NCBI GenBank assembly: GCA_032622095.1
Contig: CP136062.1
Location: 17,611,739-17,675,738, forward strand
DNA length: 64,000 nucleotides
Direction: 5' to 3'
Source of the DNA: Siphonodentalium dalli
Taxonomy: Eukaryota > Mollusca > Scaphopoda > Gadilida > Siphonodentaliidae
Shown piece by piece: positions 42,600 through 56,159 of the stretch. Below the pieces are notes generated by a model. The model was given only the letters and a program-made list of their open reading frames with translations, made no database searches and had not been told where the DNA came from. Every line of letters starts with the position of its first letter. The stretch's first letter is position 1. The position numbers and the translations under genes were made by a program.

Positions 42600-45500
42600 G
42601 CTGAAGTAAGTCTGTACTCAGTACAGTGTGAATAATGACAGACTGCTCGTGTGCTGAAGTAAGTCTGTACTCAGTACAGTGTGAATAATGACCGACTGCT
42701 CATGTGCTGAAGTAAGTCTGTACTCAGTACAGTGTGAATAATGACCGACTGCTCGTGTGCTGAAGTAAGTCTGTACTCAGTACGGTGTGAATAATGACCG
42801 ACTGCTCGTGTGCTGAAGTAAGTCTGTACTCAGTATGGTGTGAATAATGACCGACTGCTCGTGTGCTGAAGTAAGTCTGTACGCAGTACAGTGTGAATAA
42901 TGACTGACTGCTCGTGTGCTGAAGTAAGTCTGTACTCAGTATGGTGTGAATAATGACTGACTGCTCGTGTGCTGAAGTAAGTCTGTACTCAGTATGGTGT
43001 GAATAATGACTGACTGCTCGTGTGCTGAAGTAAGTCTGTACTCAGTATGGTGTGAATAATGACTGACTGCTCGTGTGCTGAAGTAAGTCTGTACTCAGTA
43101 TGGTGTGAATAATGACTGACTGCTCGTGTGCTGAAGTAAGTCTGTACTCAGTATGGTGTGAATAATGACTGACTGCTCGTGTGCTGAAGTAAGTCTGTAC
43201 TCAGTATGGTGTGAATAATGACTGACTAATCGTGTGCTGAAGTAAGTCTGTACTCAGTATGGTGTGAATAATGACTGACTGCTCGTGTGCTGAAGTAAGT
43301 CTGTACTCAGTACGGTGTGAATAATGACTGACTGCTCGTGTGCTGAAGTAAGTCTGTACTCAGTACGGTGTGAATAATGACTGACTGCTCGTGTGCTGAA
43401 GTAAGTCTGTACTCAGTATGGTGTGAATAATGACTGACTGCTTGTGTGCTGAAGTAAGTCTGTACTCAGTATGGTGTGAATAATGACCGACTGCTCGTGT
43501 GCTGAAGTAAGTCTGTACTCAGTACAGTGTGAATAATGACCGACTGCTCGTGTGCTGAAGTAAGTCTGTACTCAGTACAGTGTGAATAATGACCGACTGC
43601 TCGTGTGCTGAAGTAAGTCTGTACTCAGTACAGTGTGAATAATGACAGACTGCTCGTGTGCTGAAGTAAGTCTGTACTCAGTACAGTGTGAATAATGACC
43701 GACTGCTCATGTGCTGAAGTAAGTCTGTACTCAGTACAGTGTGAATAATGACCGACTGCTCGTGTGCTGAAGTAGGTCTGTACTCAGTACGGTGTGAATA
43801 ATGACCGACTGCTCGTGTGCTGAAGTAGGTCTGTACTCAGTATGGTGTGAATAATGACCGACTGCTCGTGTGCTGAAGTAAGTCTGTACGCAGTACAGTG
43901 TGAATAATGACTGACTGCTCGTGTGCTGAAGTAAGTCTGTACTCAGTATGGTGTGAATAATGACTGACTGCTTGTGTGCTGAAGTAAGTCTGTACTCAGT
44001 ATGGTGTGAATAATGACTGACTGCTCGTGTGCTGAAGTAAGTCTGTACTCAGTATGGTGTGAATCATGACTGACTGCTCGTGTGCTGAAGTAAGTCTGTA
44101 CTCAGTATGGTGTGAATAATGACTGACTGCTCGTGTGCTGAAGTAAGTCTGTACTCAGTATGGTGTGAATAATGACTGACTGCTCGTGTGCTGAAGTAAG
44201 TCTGTACTCAGTATGGTGTGAATCATGACTGACTGCTCGTGTGCTGAAGTAGGTCTGTACTCAGTATGGTGTGAATAATGACTGACTGCTCGTGTGCTGA
44301 AGTAAGTCTGTACGCAGTACAGTGTGAATAATGACTGACTGCTCGTGTGCTGAAGTAAGTCTGTACTCAGTACGGTGTGAATAATGACTGACTGCTCGTG
44401 TGCTGAAGTAAGTCTGTACTCAGTATTGTGTGAATAATGACCGACTGCTCGTGTGCTGAAGTAAGTCTGTACACAGTACAGTGTGAATAATGACTGACTG
44501 CTCGTGTGCTGAAGTAAGTCTGTACTCAGTACGGTGTGAATAATGACCGACTGCTCGTGTGCTGAAGTAAGTCTGTACTCAGTATGGTGTGAATAATGAC
44601 TGACTGCTCGTGTGCTGAAGTAAGTCTGTACTCAGTATGGTGTGAATAATGACTGACTGCTCGTGTGCTGAAGTAAGTCTGTACTCAGTATGGTGTGAAT
44701 AATGACTGACTGCTCGTGTGCTGAAGTAAGTCTGTACTCAGTACGGTGTGAATAATGACTGACTGCTCGTGTGCTGAAGTAAGTCTGTACTCAGTATGGT
44801 GTGAATAATGACTGACTGCTTGTGTGCTGAAGTAAGTCTGTACTCAGTATGGTGTGAATAATGACTGACTAATCGTGTGCTGAAGTAAGTCTGTACTCAG
44901 TACAGTGTGAATAATGACCGACTGCTCGTGTGCTGAAGTAGGTCTGTACTCAGTACGGTGTGAATAATGACCGACTGCTCGTGTGCTGAAGTAAGTCTGT
45001 ACTCAGTATGGTGTGAATAATGACCGACTGCTCGTGTGCTGAAGTAAGTCTGTACTCAGTATGGTGTGAATAATGACTGACTGCTCGTGTGCTGAAGTAA
45101 GTCTGTACTCAGTATGGTGTGAATAATGACCGACTGCTCGTGTGCTGAAGTAAGTCTGTACTCAGTACAGTGTGAATAATGACTGACTGCTCGTGTGCTG
45201 AAGTAAGTCTGTACTCAGTATGGTGTGAATAATGACTGACTGCTCGTGTGCTGAAGTAAGTCTGTACTCAGTACAGTGTGAATAATGACTGACTGCTCGT
45301 GTGCTGAAGTAAGTCTGTACTCAGTATGGTGTGAATAATGACTGACTGCTCGTGTGCTGAAGTACGTCTGTACTCAGTATGGTGTGAATAATGACTGACT
45401 GCTCGTGTGCTGAAGTAAGTCTGTACTCAGTATGGTGTGAATAATGACTGACTGCTCGTGTGCTGAAGTAAGTCTGTACTCAGTATGGTGTGAATAATGA

Positions 45501-48500
45501 CTGACTGCTCGTGTGCTGAAGTAAGTCTGTACTCAGTATGGTGTGAATAATGACTGACTAATCGTGTGCTGAAGTAAGTCTGTACTCAGTACGGTGTGAA
45601 TAATGACTGACTGCTCGTGTGCTGAAGTAAGTCTGTACTCAGTACGGTGTGAATAATGACTGACTGCTCGTGTGCTGAAGTAAGTCTGTACTCAGTACGG
45701 TGTGAATAATGACTGACTGCTCGTGTGCTGAAGTAAGTCTGTACTCAGTATGGTGTGAATAATGACTGACTGCTTGTGTGCTGAAGTAAGTCTGTACTCA
45801 GTATGGTGTGAATAATGACCGACTGCTCGTGTGCTGAAGTAAGTCTGTACTCAGTACAGTGTGAATAATGACCGACTGCTCGTGTGCTGAAGTAAGTCTG
45901 TACTCAGTACAGTGTGAATAATGACAGACTGCTCGTGTGCTGAAGTAAGTCTGTACTCAGTACAGTGTGAATAATGACCGACTGCTCATGTGCTGAAGTA
46001 AGTCTGTACTCAGTACAGTGTGAATAATGACCGACTGCTCGTGTGCTGAAGTAAGTCTGTACTCAGTACAGTGTGAATAATGACCGACTGCTCGTGTGCT
46101 GAAGTAGGTCTGTACTCAGTACGGTGTGAATAATGACCGACTGCTCGTGTGCTGAAGTAGGTCTGTACTCAGTATGGTGTGAATAATGACCGACTGCTCG
46201 TGTGCTGAAGTAAGTCTGTACGCAGTACAGTGTGAATAATGACTGACTGCTCGTGTGCTGAAGTAAGTCTGTACTCAGTATGGTGTGAATAATGACTGAC
46301 TGCTTGTGTGCTGAAGTAAGTCTGTACTCAGTATGGTGTGAATAATGACTGACTGCTCGTGTGCTGAAGTAAGTCTGTACTCAGTATGGTGTGAATCATG
46401 ACTGACTGCTCGTGTGCTGAAGTAAGTCTGTACTCAGTATGGTGTGAATAATGACTGACTGCTCGTGTGCTGAAGTAAGTCTGTACTCAGTATGGTGTGA
46501 ATAATGACTGACTGCTCGTGTGCTGAAGTAAGTCTGTACTCAGTATGGTGTGAATCATGACTGACTGCTCGTGTGCTGAAGTAGGTCTGTACTCAGTATG
46601 GTGTGAATAATGACTGACTGCTCGTGTGCTGAAGTAAGTCTGTACGCAGTACAGTGTGAATAATGACTGACTGCTCGTGTGCTGAAGTAAGTCTGTACTC
46701 AGTACGGTGTGAATAATGACTGACTGCTCGTGTGCTGAAGTAAGTCTGTACTCAGTATTGTGTGAATAATGACCGACTGCTCGTGTGCTGAAGTAAGTCT
46801 GTACACAGTACAGTGTGAATAATGACTGACTGCTCGTGTGCTGAAGTAAGTCTGTACTCAGTACGGTGTGAATAATGACCGACTGCTCGTGTGCTGAAGT
46901 AAGTCTGTACTCAGTATGGTGTGAATAATGACTGACTGCTCGTGTGCTGAAGTAAGTCTGTACTCAGTATGGTGTGAATAATGACTGACTGCTCGTGTGC
47001 TGAAGTAAGTCTGTACTCAGTATGGTGTGAATAATGACTGACTGCTCGTGTGCTGAAGTAAGTCTGTACTCAGTACGGTGTGAATAATGACTGACTGCTC
47101 GTGTGCTGAAGTAAGTCTGTACTCAGTATGGTGTGAATAATGACTGACTGCTTGTGTGCTGAAGTAAGTCTGTACTCAGTATGGTGTGAATAATGACTGA
47201 CTAATCGTGTGCTGAAGTAAGTCTGTACTCAGTACAGTGTGAATAATGACCGACTGCTCGTGTGCTGAAGTAGGTCTGTACTCAGTACGGTGTGAATAAT
47301 GACGGACTGCTCGTGTGCTGAAGTAAGTCTGTACTCAGTATGGTGTGAATAATGACCGACTGCTCGTGTGCTGAAGTAAGTCTGTACTCAGTATGGTGTG
47401 AATAATGACTGACTGCTCGTGTGCTGAAGTAAGTCTGTACTCAGTATGGTGTGAATAATGACCGACTGCTCGTGTGCTGAAGTAAGTCTGTACTCAGTAC
47501 AGTGTGAATAATGACTGACTGCTCGTGTGCTGAAGTAAGTCTGTACTCAGTATGGTGTGAATAATGACTGACTGCTCGTGTGCTGAAGTAAGTCTGTACT
47601 CAGTACAGTGTGAATAATGACTGACTGCTCGTGTGCTGAAGTAAGTCTGTACTCAGTACGGTGTGAATAATGACTGACTGCTCGTGTGCTGAAGTAAGTC
47701 TGTACTCAGTACGGTGTGAATAATGACTGACTGCTCGTGTGCTGAAGTAAGTCTGTACTCAGTACGGTGTGAATAATGACTGACTGCTCGTGTGCTGAAG
47801 TAAGTCTGTACTCAGTATGGTGTGAATAATGACTGACTGCTTGTGTGCTGAAGTAAGTCTGTACTCAGTATGGTGTGAATAATGACCGACTGCTCGTGTG
47901 CTGAAGTAAGTCTGTACTCAGTACAGTGTGAATAATGACCGACTGCTCGTGTGCTGAAGTAAGTCTGTACTCAGTACAGTGTGAATAATGACAGACTGCT
48001 CGTGTGCTGAAGTAAGTCTGTACTCAGTACAGTGTGAATAATGACCGACTGCTCATGTGCTGAAGTAAGTCTGTACTCAGTACAGTGTGAATAATGACCG
48101 ACTGCTCGTGTGCTGAAGTAAGTCTGTACTCAGTACAGTGTGAATAATGACCGACTGCTCGTGTGCTGAAGTAGGTCTGTACTCAGTACGGTGTGAATAA
48201 TGACCGACTGCTCGTGTGCTGAAGTAGGTCTGTACTCAGTATGGTGTGAATAATGACCGACTGCTCGTGTGCTGAAGTAAGTCTGTACGCAGTACAGTGT
48301 GAATAATGACTGACTGCTCGTGTGCTGAAGTAAGTCTGTACTCAGTATGGTGTGAATAATGACTGACTGCTTGTGTGCTGAAGTAAGTCTGTACTCAGTA
48401 TGGTGTGAATAATGACTGACTGCTCGTGTGCTGAAGTAAGTCTGTACTCAGTATGGTGTGAATCATGACTGACTGCTCGTGTGCTGAAGTAAGTCTGTAC

Positions 48501-51500
48501 TCAGTATGGTGTGAATAATGACTGACTGCTCGTGTGCTGAAGTAAGTCTGTACTCAGTATGGTGTGAATAATGACTGACTGCTCGTGTGCTGAAGTAAGT
48601 CTGTACTCAGTATGGTGTGAATCATGACTGACTGCTCGTGTGCTGAAGTCGGTCTGTACTCAGTATGGTGTGAATAATGACTGACTGCTCGTGTGCTGAA
48701 GTAAGTCTGTACGCAGTACAGTGTGAATAATGACTGACTGCTCGTGTGCTGAAGTAAGTCTGTACTCAGTACGGTGTGAATAATGACTGACTGCTCGTGT
48801 GCTGAATAAGTCTGTACTCAGTATTGTGTGAATAATGACCGACTGCTCGTGTGCTGAAGTAAGTCTGTACACAGTACAGTGTGAATAATGACTGACTGCT
48901 CGTGTGCTGAAGTAAGTCTGTACTCAGTACGGTGTGAATAATGACCGACTGCTCGTGTGCTGAAGTAAGTCTGTACTCAGTATGGTGTGAATAATGACTG
49001 ACTGCTCGTGTGCTGAAGTAAGTCTGTACTCAGTATGGTGTGAATAATGACTGACTGCTCGTGTGCTGAAGTAAGTCTGTACTCAGTATGGTGTGAATAA
49101 TGACTGACTGCTCGTGTGCTGAAGTAAGTCTGTACTCAGTACGGTGTGAATAATGACTGACTGCTCGTGTGCTGAAGTAAGTCTGTACTCAGTATGGTGT
49201 GAATAATGACTGACTGCTTGTGTGCTGAAGTAAGTCTGTACTCAGTATGGTGTGAATAATGACTGACTAATCGTGTGCTGAAGTAAGTCTGTACTCAGTA
49301 CAGTGTGAATAATGACCGACTGCTCGTGTGCTGAAGTAGGTCTGTACTCAGTACGGTGTGAATAATGACCGACTGCTCGTGTGCTGAAGTAAGTCTGTAC
49401 TCAGTATGGTGTGAATAATGACCGACTGCTCGTGTGCTGAAGTAAGTCTGTACTCAGTATGGTGTGAATAATGACTGACTGCTCGTGTGCTGAAGTAAGT
49501 CTGTACTCAGTATGGTGTGAATAATGACCGACTGCTCGTGTGCTGAAGTAAGTCTGTACTCAGTACAGTGTGAATAATGACTGACTGCTCGTGTGCTGAA
49601 GTAAGTCTGTACTCAGTATGGTGTGAATAATGACTGACTGCTCGTGTGCTGAAGTAAGTCTGTACTCAGTACAGTGTGAATAATGACTGACTGCTCGTGT
49701 GCTGAAGTAAGTCTGTACTCAGTATGGTGTGAATAATGACTGACTGCTCGTGTGCTGAAGTACGTCTGTACTCAGTATGGTGTGAATAATGACTGACTGC
49801 TCGTGTGCTGAAGTAAGTCTGTACTCAGTATGGTGTGAATAATGACTGACTGCTCGTGTGCTGAAGTAAGTCTGTACTCAGTATGGTGTGAATAATGACT
49901 GACTGCTCGTGTGCTGAAGTAAGTCTGTACTCAGTATGGTGTGAATAATGACTGACTAATCGTGTGCTGAAGTAAGTCTGTACTCAGTACGGTGTGAATA
50001 ATGACTGACTGCTCGTGTGCTGAAGTAAGTCTGTACTCAGTACGGTGTGAATAATGACTGACTGCTCGTGTGCTGAAGTAAGTCTGTACTCAGTACGGTG
50101 TGAATAATGACTGACTGCTCGTGTGCTGAAGTAAGTCTGTACTCAGTATGGTGTGAATAATGACTGACTGCTTGTGTGCTGAAGTAAGTCTGTACTCAGT
50201 ATGGTGTGAATAATGACCGACTGCTCGTGTGCTGAAGTAAGTCTGTACTCAGTACAGTGTGAATAATGACCGACTGCTCGTGTGCTGAAGTAAGTCTGTA
50301 CTCAGTACAGTGTGAATAATGACAGACTGCTCGTGTGCTGAAGTAAGTCTGTACTCAGTACAGTGTGAATAATGACCGACTGCTCATGTGCTGAAGTAAG
50401 TCTGTACTCAGTACAGTGTGAATAATGACCGACTGCTCGTGTGCTGAAGTAAGTCTGTACTCAGTACGGTGTGAATAATGACCGACTGCTCGTGTGCTGA
50501 AGTAAGTCTGTACTCAGTATGGTGTGAATAATGACCGACTGCTCGTGTGCTGAAGTAAGTCTGTACGCAGTACAGTGTGAATAATGACTGACTGCTCGTG
50601 TGCTGAAGTAAGTCTGTACTCAGTATGGTGTGAATAATGACTGACTGCTCGTGTGCTGAAGTAAGTCTGTACTCAGTATGGTGTGAATAATGACTGACTG
50701 CTCGTGTGCTGAAGTAAGTCTGTACTCAGTATGGTGTGAATAATGACTGACTGCTCGTGTGCTGAAGTAAGTCTGTACTCAGTATGGTGTGAATAATGAC
50801 TGACTGCTCGTGTGCTGAAGTAAGTCTGTACTCAGTATGGTGTGAATAATGACTGACTGCTCGTGTGCTGAAGTAAGTCTGTACTCAGTATGGTGTGAAT
50901 AATGACTGACTAATCGTGTGCTGAAGTAAGTCTGTACTCAGTATGGTGTGAATAATGACTGACTGCTCGTGTGCTGAAGTAAGTCTGTACTCAGTACGGT
51001 GTGAATAATGACTGACTGCTCGTGTGCTGAAGTAAGTCTGTACTCAGTACGGTGTGAATAATGACTGACTGCTCGTGTGCTGAAGTAAGTCTGTACTCAG
51101 TATGGTGTGAATAATGACTGACTGCTTGTGTGCTGAAGTAAGTCTGTACTCAGTATGGTGTGAATAATGACCGACTGCTCGTGTGCTGAAGTAAGTCTGT
51201 ACTCAGTACAGTGTGAATAATGACCGACTGCTCGTGTGCTGAAGTAAGTCTGTACTCAGTACAGTGTGAATAATGACCGACTGCTCGTGTGCTGAAGTAA
51301 GTCTGTACTCAGTACAGTGTGAATAATGACAGACTGCTCGTGTGCTGAAGTAAGTCTGTACTCAGTACAGTGTGAATAATGACCGACTGCTCATGTGCTG
51401 AAGTAAGTCTGTACTCAGTACAGTGTGAATAATGACCGACTGCTCGTGTGCTGAAGTAGGTCTGTACTCAGTACGGTGTGAATAATGACCGACTGCTCGT

Positions 51501-54500
51501 GTGCTGAAGTAGGTCTGTACTCAGTATGGTGTGAATAATGACCGACTGCTCGTGTGCTGAAGTAAGTCTGTACGCAGTACAGTGTGAATAATGACTGACT
51601 GCTCGTGTGCTGAAGTAAGTCTGTACTCAGTATGGTGTGAATAATGACTGACTGCTTGTGTGCTGAAGTAAGTCTGTACTCAGTATGGTGTGAATAATGA
51701 CTGACTGCTCGTGTGCTGAAGTAAGTCTGTACTCAGTATGGTGTGAATCATGACTGACTGCTCGTGTGCTGAAGTAAGTCTGTACTCAGTATGGTGTGAA
51801 TAATGACTGACTGCTCGTGTGCTGAAGTAAGTCTGTACTCAGTATGGTGTGAATAATGACTGACTGCTCGTGTGCTGAAGTAAGTCTGTACTCAGTATGG
51901 TGTGAATCATGACTGACTGCTCGTGTGCTGAAGTAGGTCTGTACTCAGTATGGTGTGAATAATGACTGACTGCTCGTGTGCTGAAGTAAGTCTGTACGCA
52001 GTACAGTGTGAATAATGACTGACTGCTCGTGTGCTGAAGTAAGTCTGTACTCAGTACGGTGTGAATAATGACTGACTGCTCGTGTGCTGAAGTAAGTCTG
52101 TATGCAGTATTGTGTGAATAATGACCGACTGCTCGTGTGCTGAAGTAAGTCTGTACACAGTACAGTGTGAATAATGACTGACTGCTCGTGTGCTGAAGTA
52201 AGTCTGTACTCAGTACGGTGTGAATAATGACCGACTGCTCGTGTGCTGAAGTAAGTCTGTACTCAGTATGGTGTGAATAATGACTGACTGCTCGTGTGCT
52301 GAAGTAAGTCTGTACTCAGTATGGTGTGAATAATGACTGACTGCTCGTGTGCTGAAGTAAGTCTGTACTCAGTATGGTGTGAATAATGACTGACTGCTCG
52401 TGTGCTGAAGTAAGTCTGTACTCAGTACGGTGTGAATAATGACTGACTGCTCGTGTGCTGAAGTAAGTCTGTACTCAGTATGGTGTGAATAATGACTGAC
52501 TGCTTGTGTGCTGAAGTAAGTCTGTACTCAGTATGGTGTGAATAATGACTGACTAATCGTGTGCTGAAGTAAGTCTGTACGCAGTACAGTGTGAATAATG
52601 ACCGACTGCTCGTGTGCTGAAGTAAGTCTGTACTCAGTATGGTGTGAATAATGACTGACTGCTCGTGTGCTGAAGTAAGTCTGTACTCAGTACGGTGTGA
52701 ATAATGACCGACTGCTCGTGTGCTGAAGTAAGTCTGTACTCAGTATGGTGTGAATAATGACTGACTGCTTGTGTGCTGAAGTAAGTCTGTACTCAGTATG
52801 GTGTGAATAATGACTGACTGCTCGTGTGCTGAAGTAAGTCTGTACTCAGTACAGTGTGAATAATGACCGACTGCTCGTGTGCTGAAGTAAGTCTGTACTC
52901 AGTACAGTGTGAATAATGACTGACTGCTCGTGTGCTGAAGTAAGTCTGTACTCAGTATGGTGTGAATAATGACTGACTGCTCGTGTGCTGAAGTAAGTCT
53001 GTACTCAGTACAGTGTGAATAATGACTGACTAATCGTGTGCTGAAGTAAGTCTGTACTCAGTATGGTGTGAATCATGACTGACTGCTCGTGTGCTGAAGT
53101 AAGTCTGTACTCAGTACGGTGTGAATAATGACTGACTGCTCGTGTGCTGAAGTAAGTCTGTACTCAGTACGGTGTGAATAATGACTGACTGCTCGTGTGC
53201 TGAAGTAAGTCTGTACTCAGTATGGTGTGAATAATGACTGACTGCTTGTGTGCTGAAGTAAGTCTGTACTCAGTATGGTGTGAATAATGACCGACTGCTC
53301 GTGTGCTGAAGTAAGTCTGTACTCAGTACAGTGTGAATAATGACCGACTGCTCGTGTGCTGAAGTAAGTCTGTACTCAGTACAGTGTGAATAATGACAGA
53401 CTGCTCGTGTGCTGAAGTAAGTCTGTACTCAGTACAGTGTGAATAATGACCGACTGCTCATGTGCTGAAGTAAGTCTGTACTCAGTACAGTGTGAATAAT
53501 GACCGACTGCTCGTGTGCTGAAGTAAGTCTGTACTCAGTACGGTGTGAATAATGACCGACTGCTCGTGTGCTGAAGTAGGTCTGTACTCAGTATGGTGTG
53601 AATAATGACCGACTGCTCGTGTGCTGAAGTAAGTCTGTACGCAGTACAGTGTGAATAATGACTGACTGCTCGTGTGCTGAAGTAAGTCTGTACTCAGTAT
53701 GGTGTGAATAATGACTGACTGCTCGTGTGCTGAAGTAAGTCTGTACTCAGTATGGTGTGAATAATGACTGACTGCTCGTGTGCTGAAGTAAGTCTGTACT
53801 CAGTATGGTGTGAATAATGACTGACTGCTCGTGTGCTGAAGTAAGTCTGTACTCAGTATGGTGTGAATAATGACTGACTGCTCGTGTGCTGAAGTAAGTC
53901 TGTACTCAGTATGGTGTGAATAATGACTGACTGCTCGTGTGCTGAAGTAAGTCTGTACTCAGTATGGTGTGAATAATGACTGACTAATCGTGTGCTGAAG
54001 TAAGTCTGTACTCAGTATGGTGTGAATAATGACTGACTGCTCGTGTGCTGAAGTAAGTCTGTACTCAGTACGGTGTGAATAATGACTGACTGCTCGTGTG
54101 CTGAAGTAAGTCTGTACTCAGTACGGTGTGAATAATGACTGACTGCTCGTGTGCTGAAGTAAGTCTGTACTCAGTATGGTGTGAATAATGACTGACTGCT
54201 TGTGTGCTGAAGTAAGTCTGTACTCAGTACAGTGTGAATAATGACCGACTGCTCGTGTGCTGAAGTAAGTCTGTACTCAGTACAGTGTGAATAATGACCG
54301 ACTGCTCGTGTGCTGAAGTAAGTCTGTACTCAGTACAGTGTGAATAATGACAGACTGCTCGTGTGCTGAAGTAAGTCTGTACTCAGTACAGTGTGAATAA
54401 TGACCGACTGCTCATGTGCTGAAGTAAGTCTGTACTCAGTACAGTGTGAATAATGACCGACTGCTCGTGTGCTGAAGTAGGTCTGTACTCAGTACGGTGT

Positions 54501-55100
54501 GAATAATGACCGACTGCTCGTGTGCTGAAGTAGGTCTGTACTCAGTATGGTGTGAATAATGACCGACTGCTCGTGTGCTGAAGTAAGTCTGTACGCAGTA
54601 CAGTGTGAATAATGACTGACTGCTCGTGTGCTGAAGTAAGTCTGTACTCAGTATGGTGTGAATAATGACTGACTGCTTGTGTGCTGAAGTAAGTCTGTAC
54701 TCAGTATGGTGTGAATAATGACTGACTGCTCGTGTGCTGAAGTAAGTCTGTACTCAGTATGGTGTGAATAATGACTGACTGCTCGTGTGCTGAAGTAAGT
54801 CTGTACTCAGTATGGTGTGAATCATGACTGACTGCTCGTGTGCTGAAGTAGGTCTGTACTCAGTATGGTGTGAATAATGACTGACTGCTCGTGTGCTGAA
54901 GTAAGTCTGTACGCAGTACAGTGTGAATAATGACTGACTGCTCGTGTGCTGAAGTAAGTCTGTACTCAGTACGGTGTGAATAATGACTGACTGCTCGTGT
55001 GCTGAAGTAAGTCTGTACTCAGTATTGTGTGAATAATGACCGACTGCTCGTGTGCTGAAGTAAGTCTGTACACAGTACAGTGTGAATAATGACTGACTGC
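42600..55100. repeat. Mosaic higher-order repeat region with block lengths of 39, 44, 55 and 62 monomers
   Basis: The rare variant CAGTATTGTG lies at 44,421, 46,753, 48,819, 52,105 and 55,020. Steps are 2,332, 2,066 (39 units minus the 1-bp loss), 3,286 and 2,915 bp, all whole units. GACAGACTG lies at 42,637, 43,644, 45,923, 47,990, 50,321, 51,328, 53,395 and 54,349, again whole-unit steps. The neighbouring CACAGTACAG variant travels with the first marker. Confidence 0.88.
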
Positions 55101-56159
55101 TCGTGTGCTGAAGTAAGTCTGTACTCAGTACGGTGTGAATAATGACCGACTGCTCGTGTGCTGAAGTAAGTCTGTACTCAGTATGGTGTGAATAATGACT
55201 GACTGCTCGTGTGCTGAAGTAAGTCTGTACTCAGTATGGTGTGAATAATGACTGACTGCTCGTGTGCTGAAGTAAGTCTGTACTCAGTATGGTGTGAATA
55301 ATGACTGACTGCTCGTGTGCTGAAGTAAGTCTGTACTCAGTACGGTGTGAATAATGACTGACTGCTCGTGTGCTGAAGTAAGTCTGTACTCAGTATGGTG
55401 TGAATAATGACTGACTGCTTGTGTGCTGAAGTAAGTCTGTACTCAGTATGGTGTGAATAATGACTGACTAATCGTGTGCTGAAGTAAGTCTGTACGCAGT
55501 ACAGTGTGAATAATGACCGACTGCTCGTGTGCTGAAGTAAGTCTGTACTCAGTATGGTGTGAATAATGACTGACTGCTCGTGTGCTGAAGTAAGTCTGTA
55601 CTCAGTACGGTGTGAATAATGACCGACTGCTCGTGTGCTGAAGTAAGTCTGTACTCAGTATGGTGTGAATAATGACTGACTGCTTGTGTGCTGAAGTAAG
55701 TCTGTACTCAGTATGGTGTGAATAATGACTGACTGCTCGTGTGCTGAAGTAAGTCTGTACTCAGTACAGTGTGAATAATGACCGACTGCTCGTGTGCTGA
55801 AGTAAGTCTGTACTCAGTACAGTGTGAATAATGACTGACTGCTCGTGTGCTGAAGTAAGTCTGTACTCAGTATGGTGTGAATAATGACTGACTGCTCGTG
55901 TGCTGAAGTAAGTCTGTACTCAGTACAGTGTGAATAATGACTGACTAATCGTGTGCTGAAGTAAGTCTGTACTCAGTATGGTGTGAATCATGACTGACTG
56001 CTCGTGTGCTGAAGTAAGTCTGTACTCAGTACAGTGTGAATAATGACTGACTAATCGTGTGCTGAAGTAAGTCTGTACTCAGTATGGTGTAAATAATGAC
56101 TGACTGCTCGTGAGCTGAAGTAAGTCTGTACTCAGTACGGTGTGAATAATGACTGACTG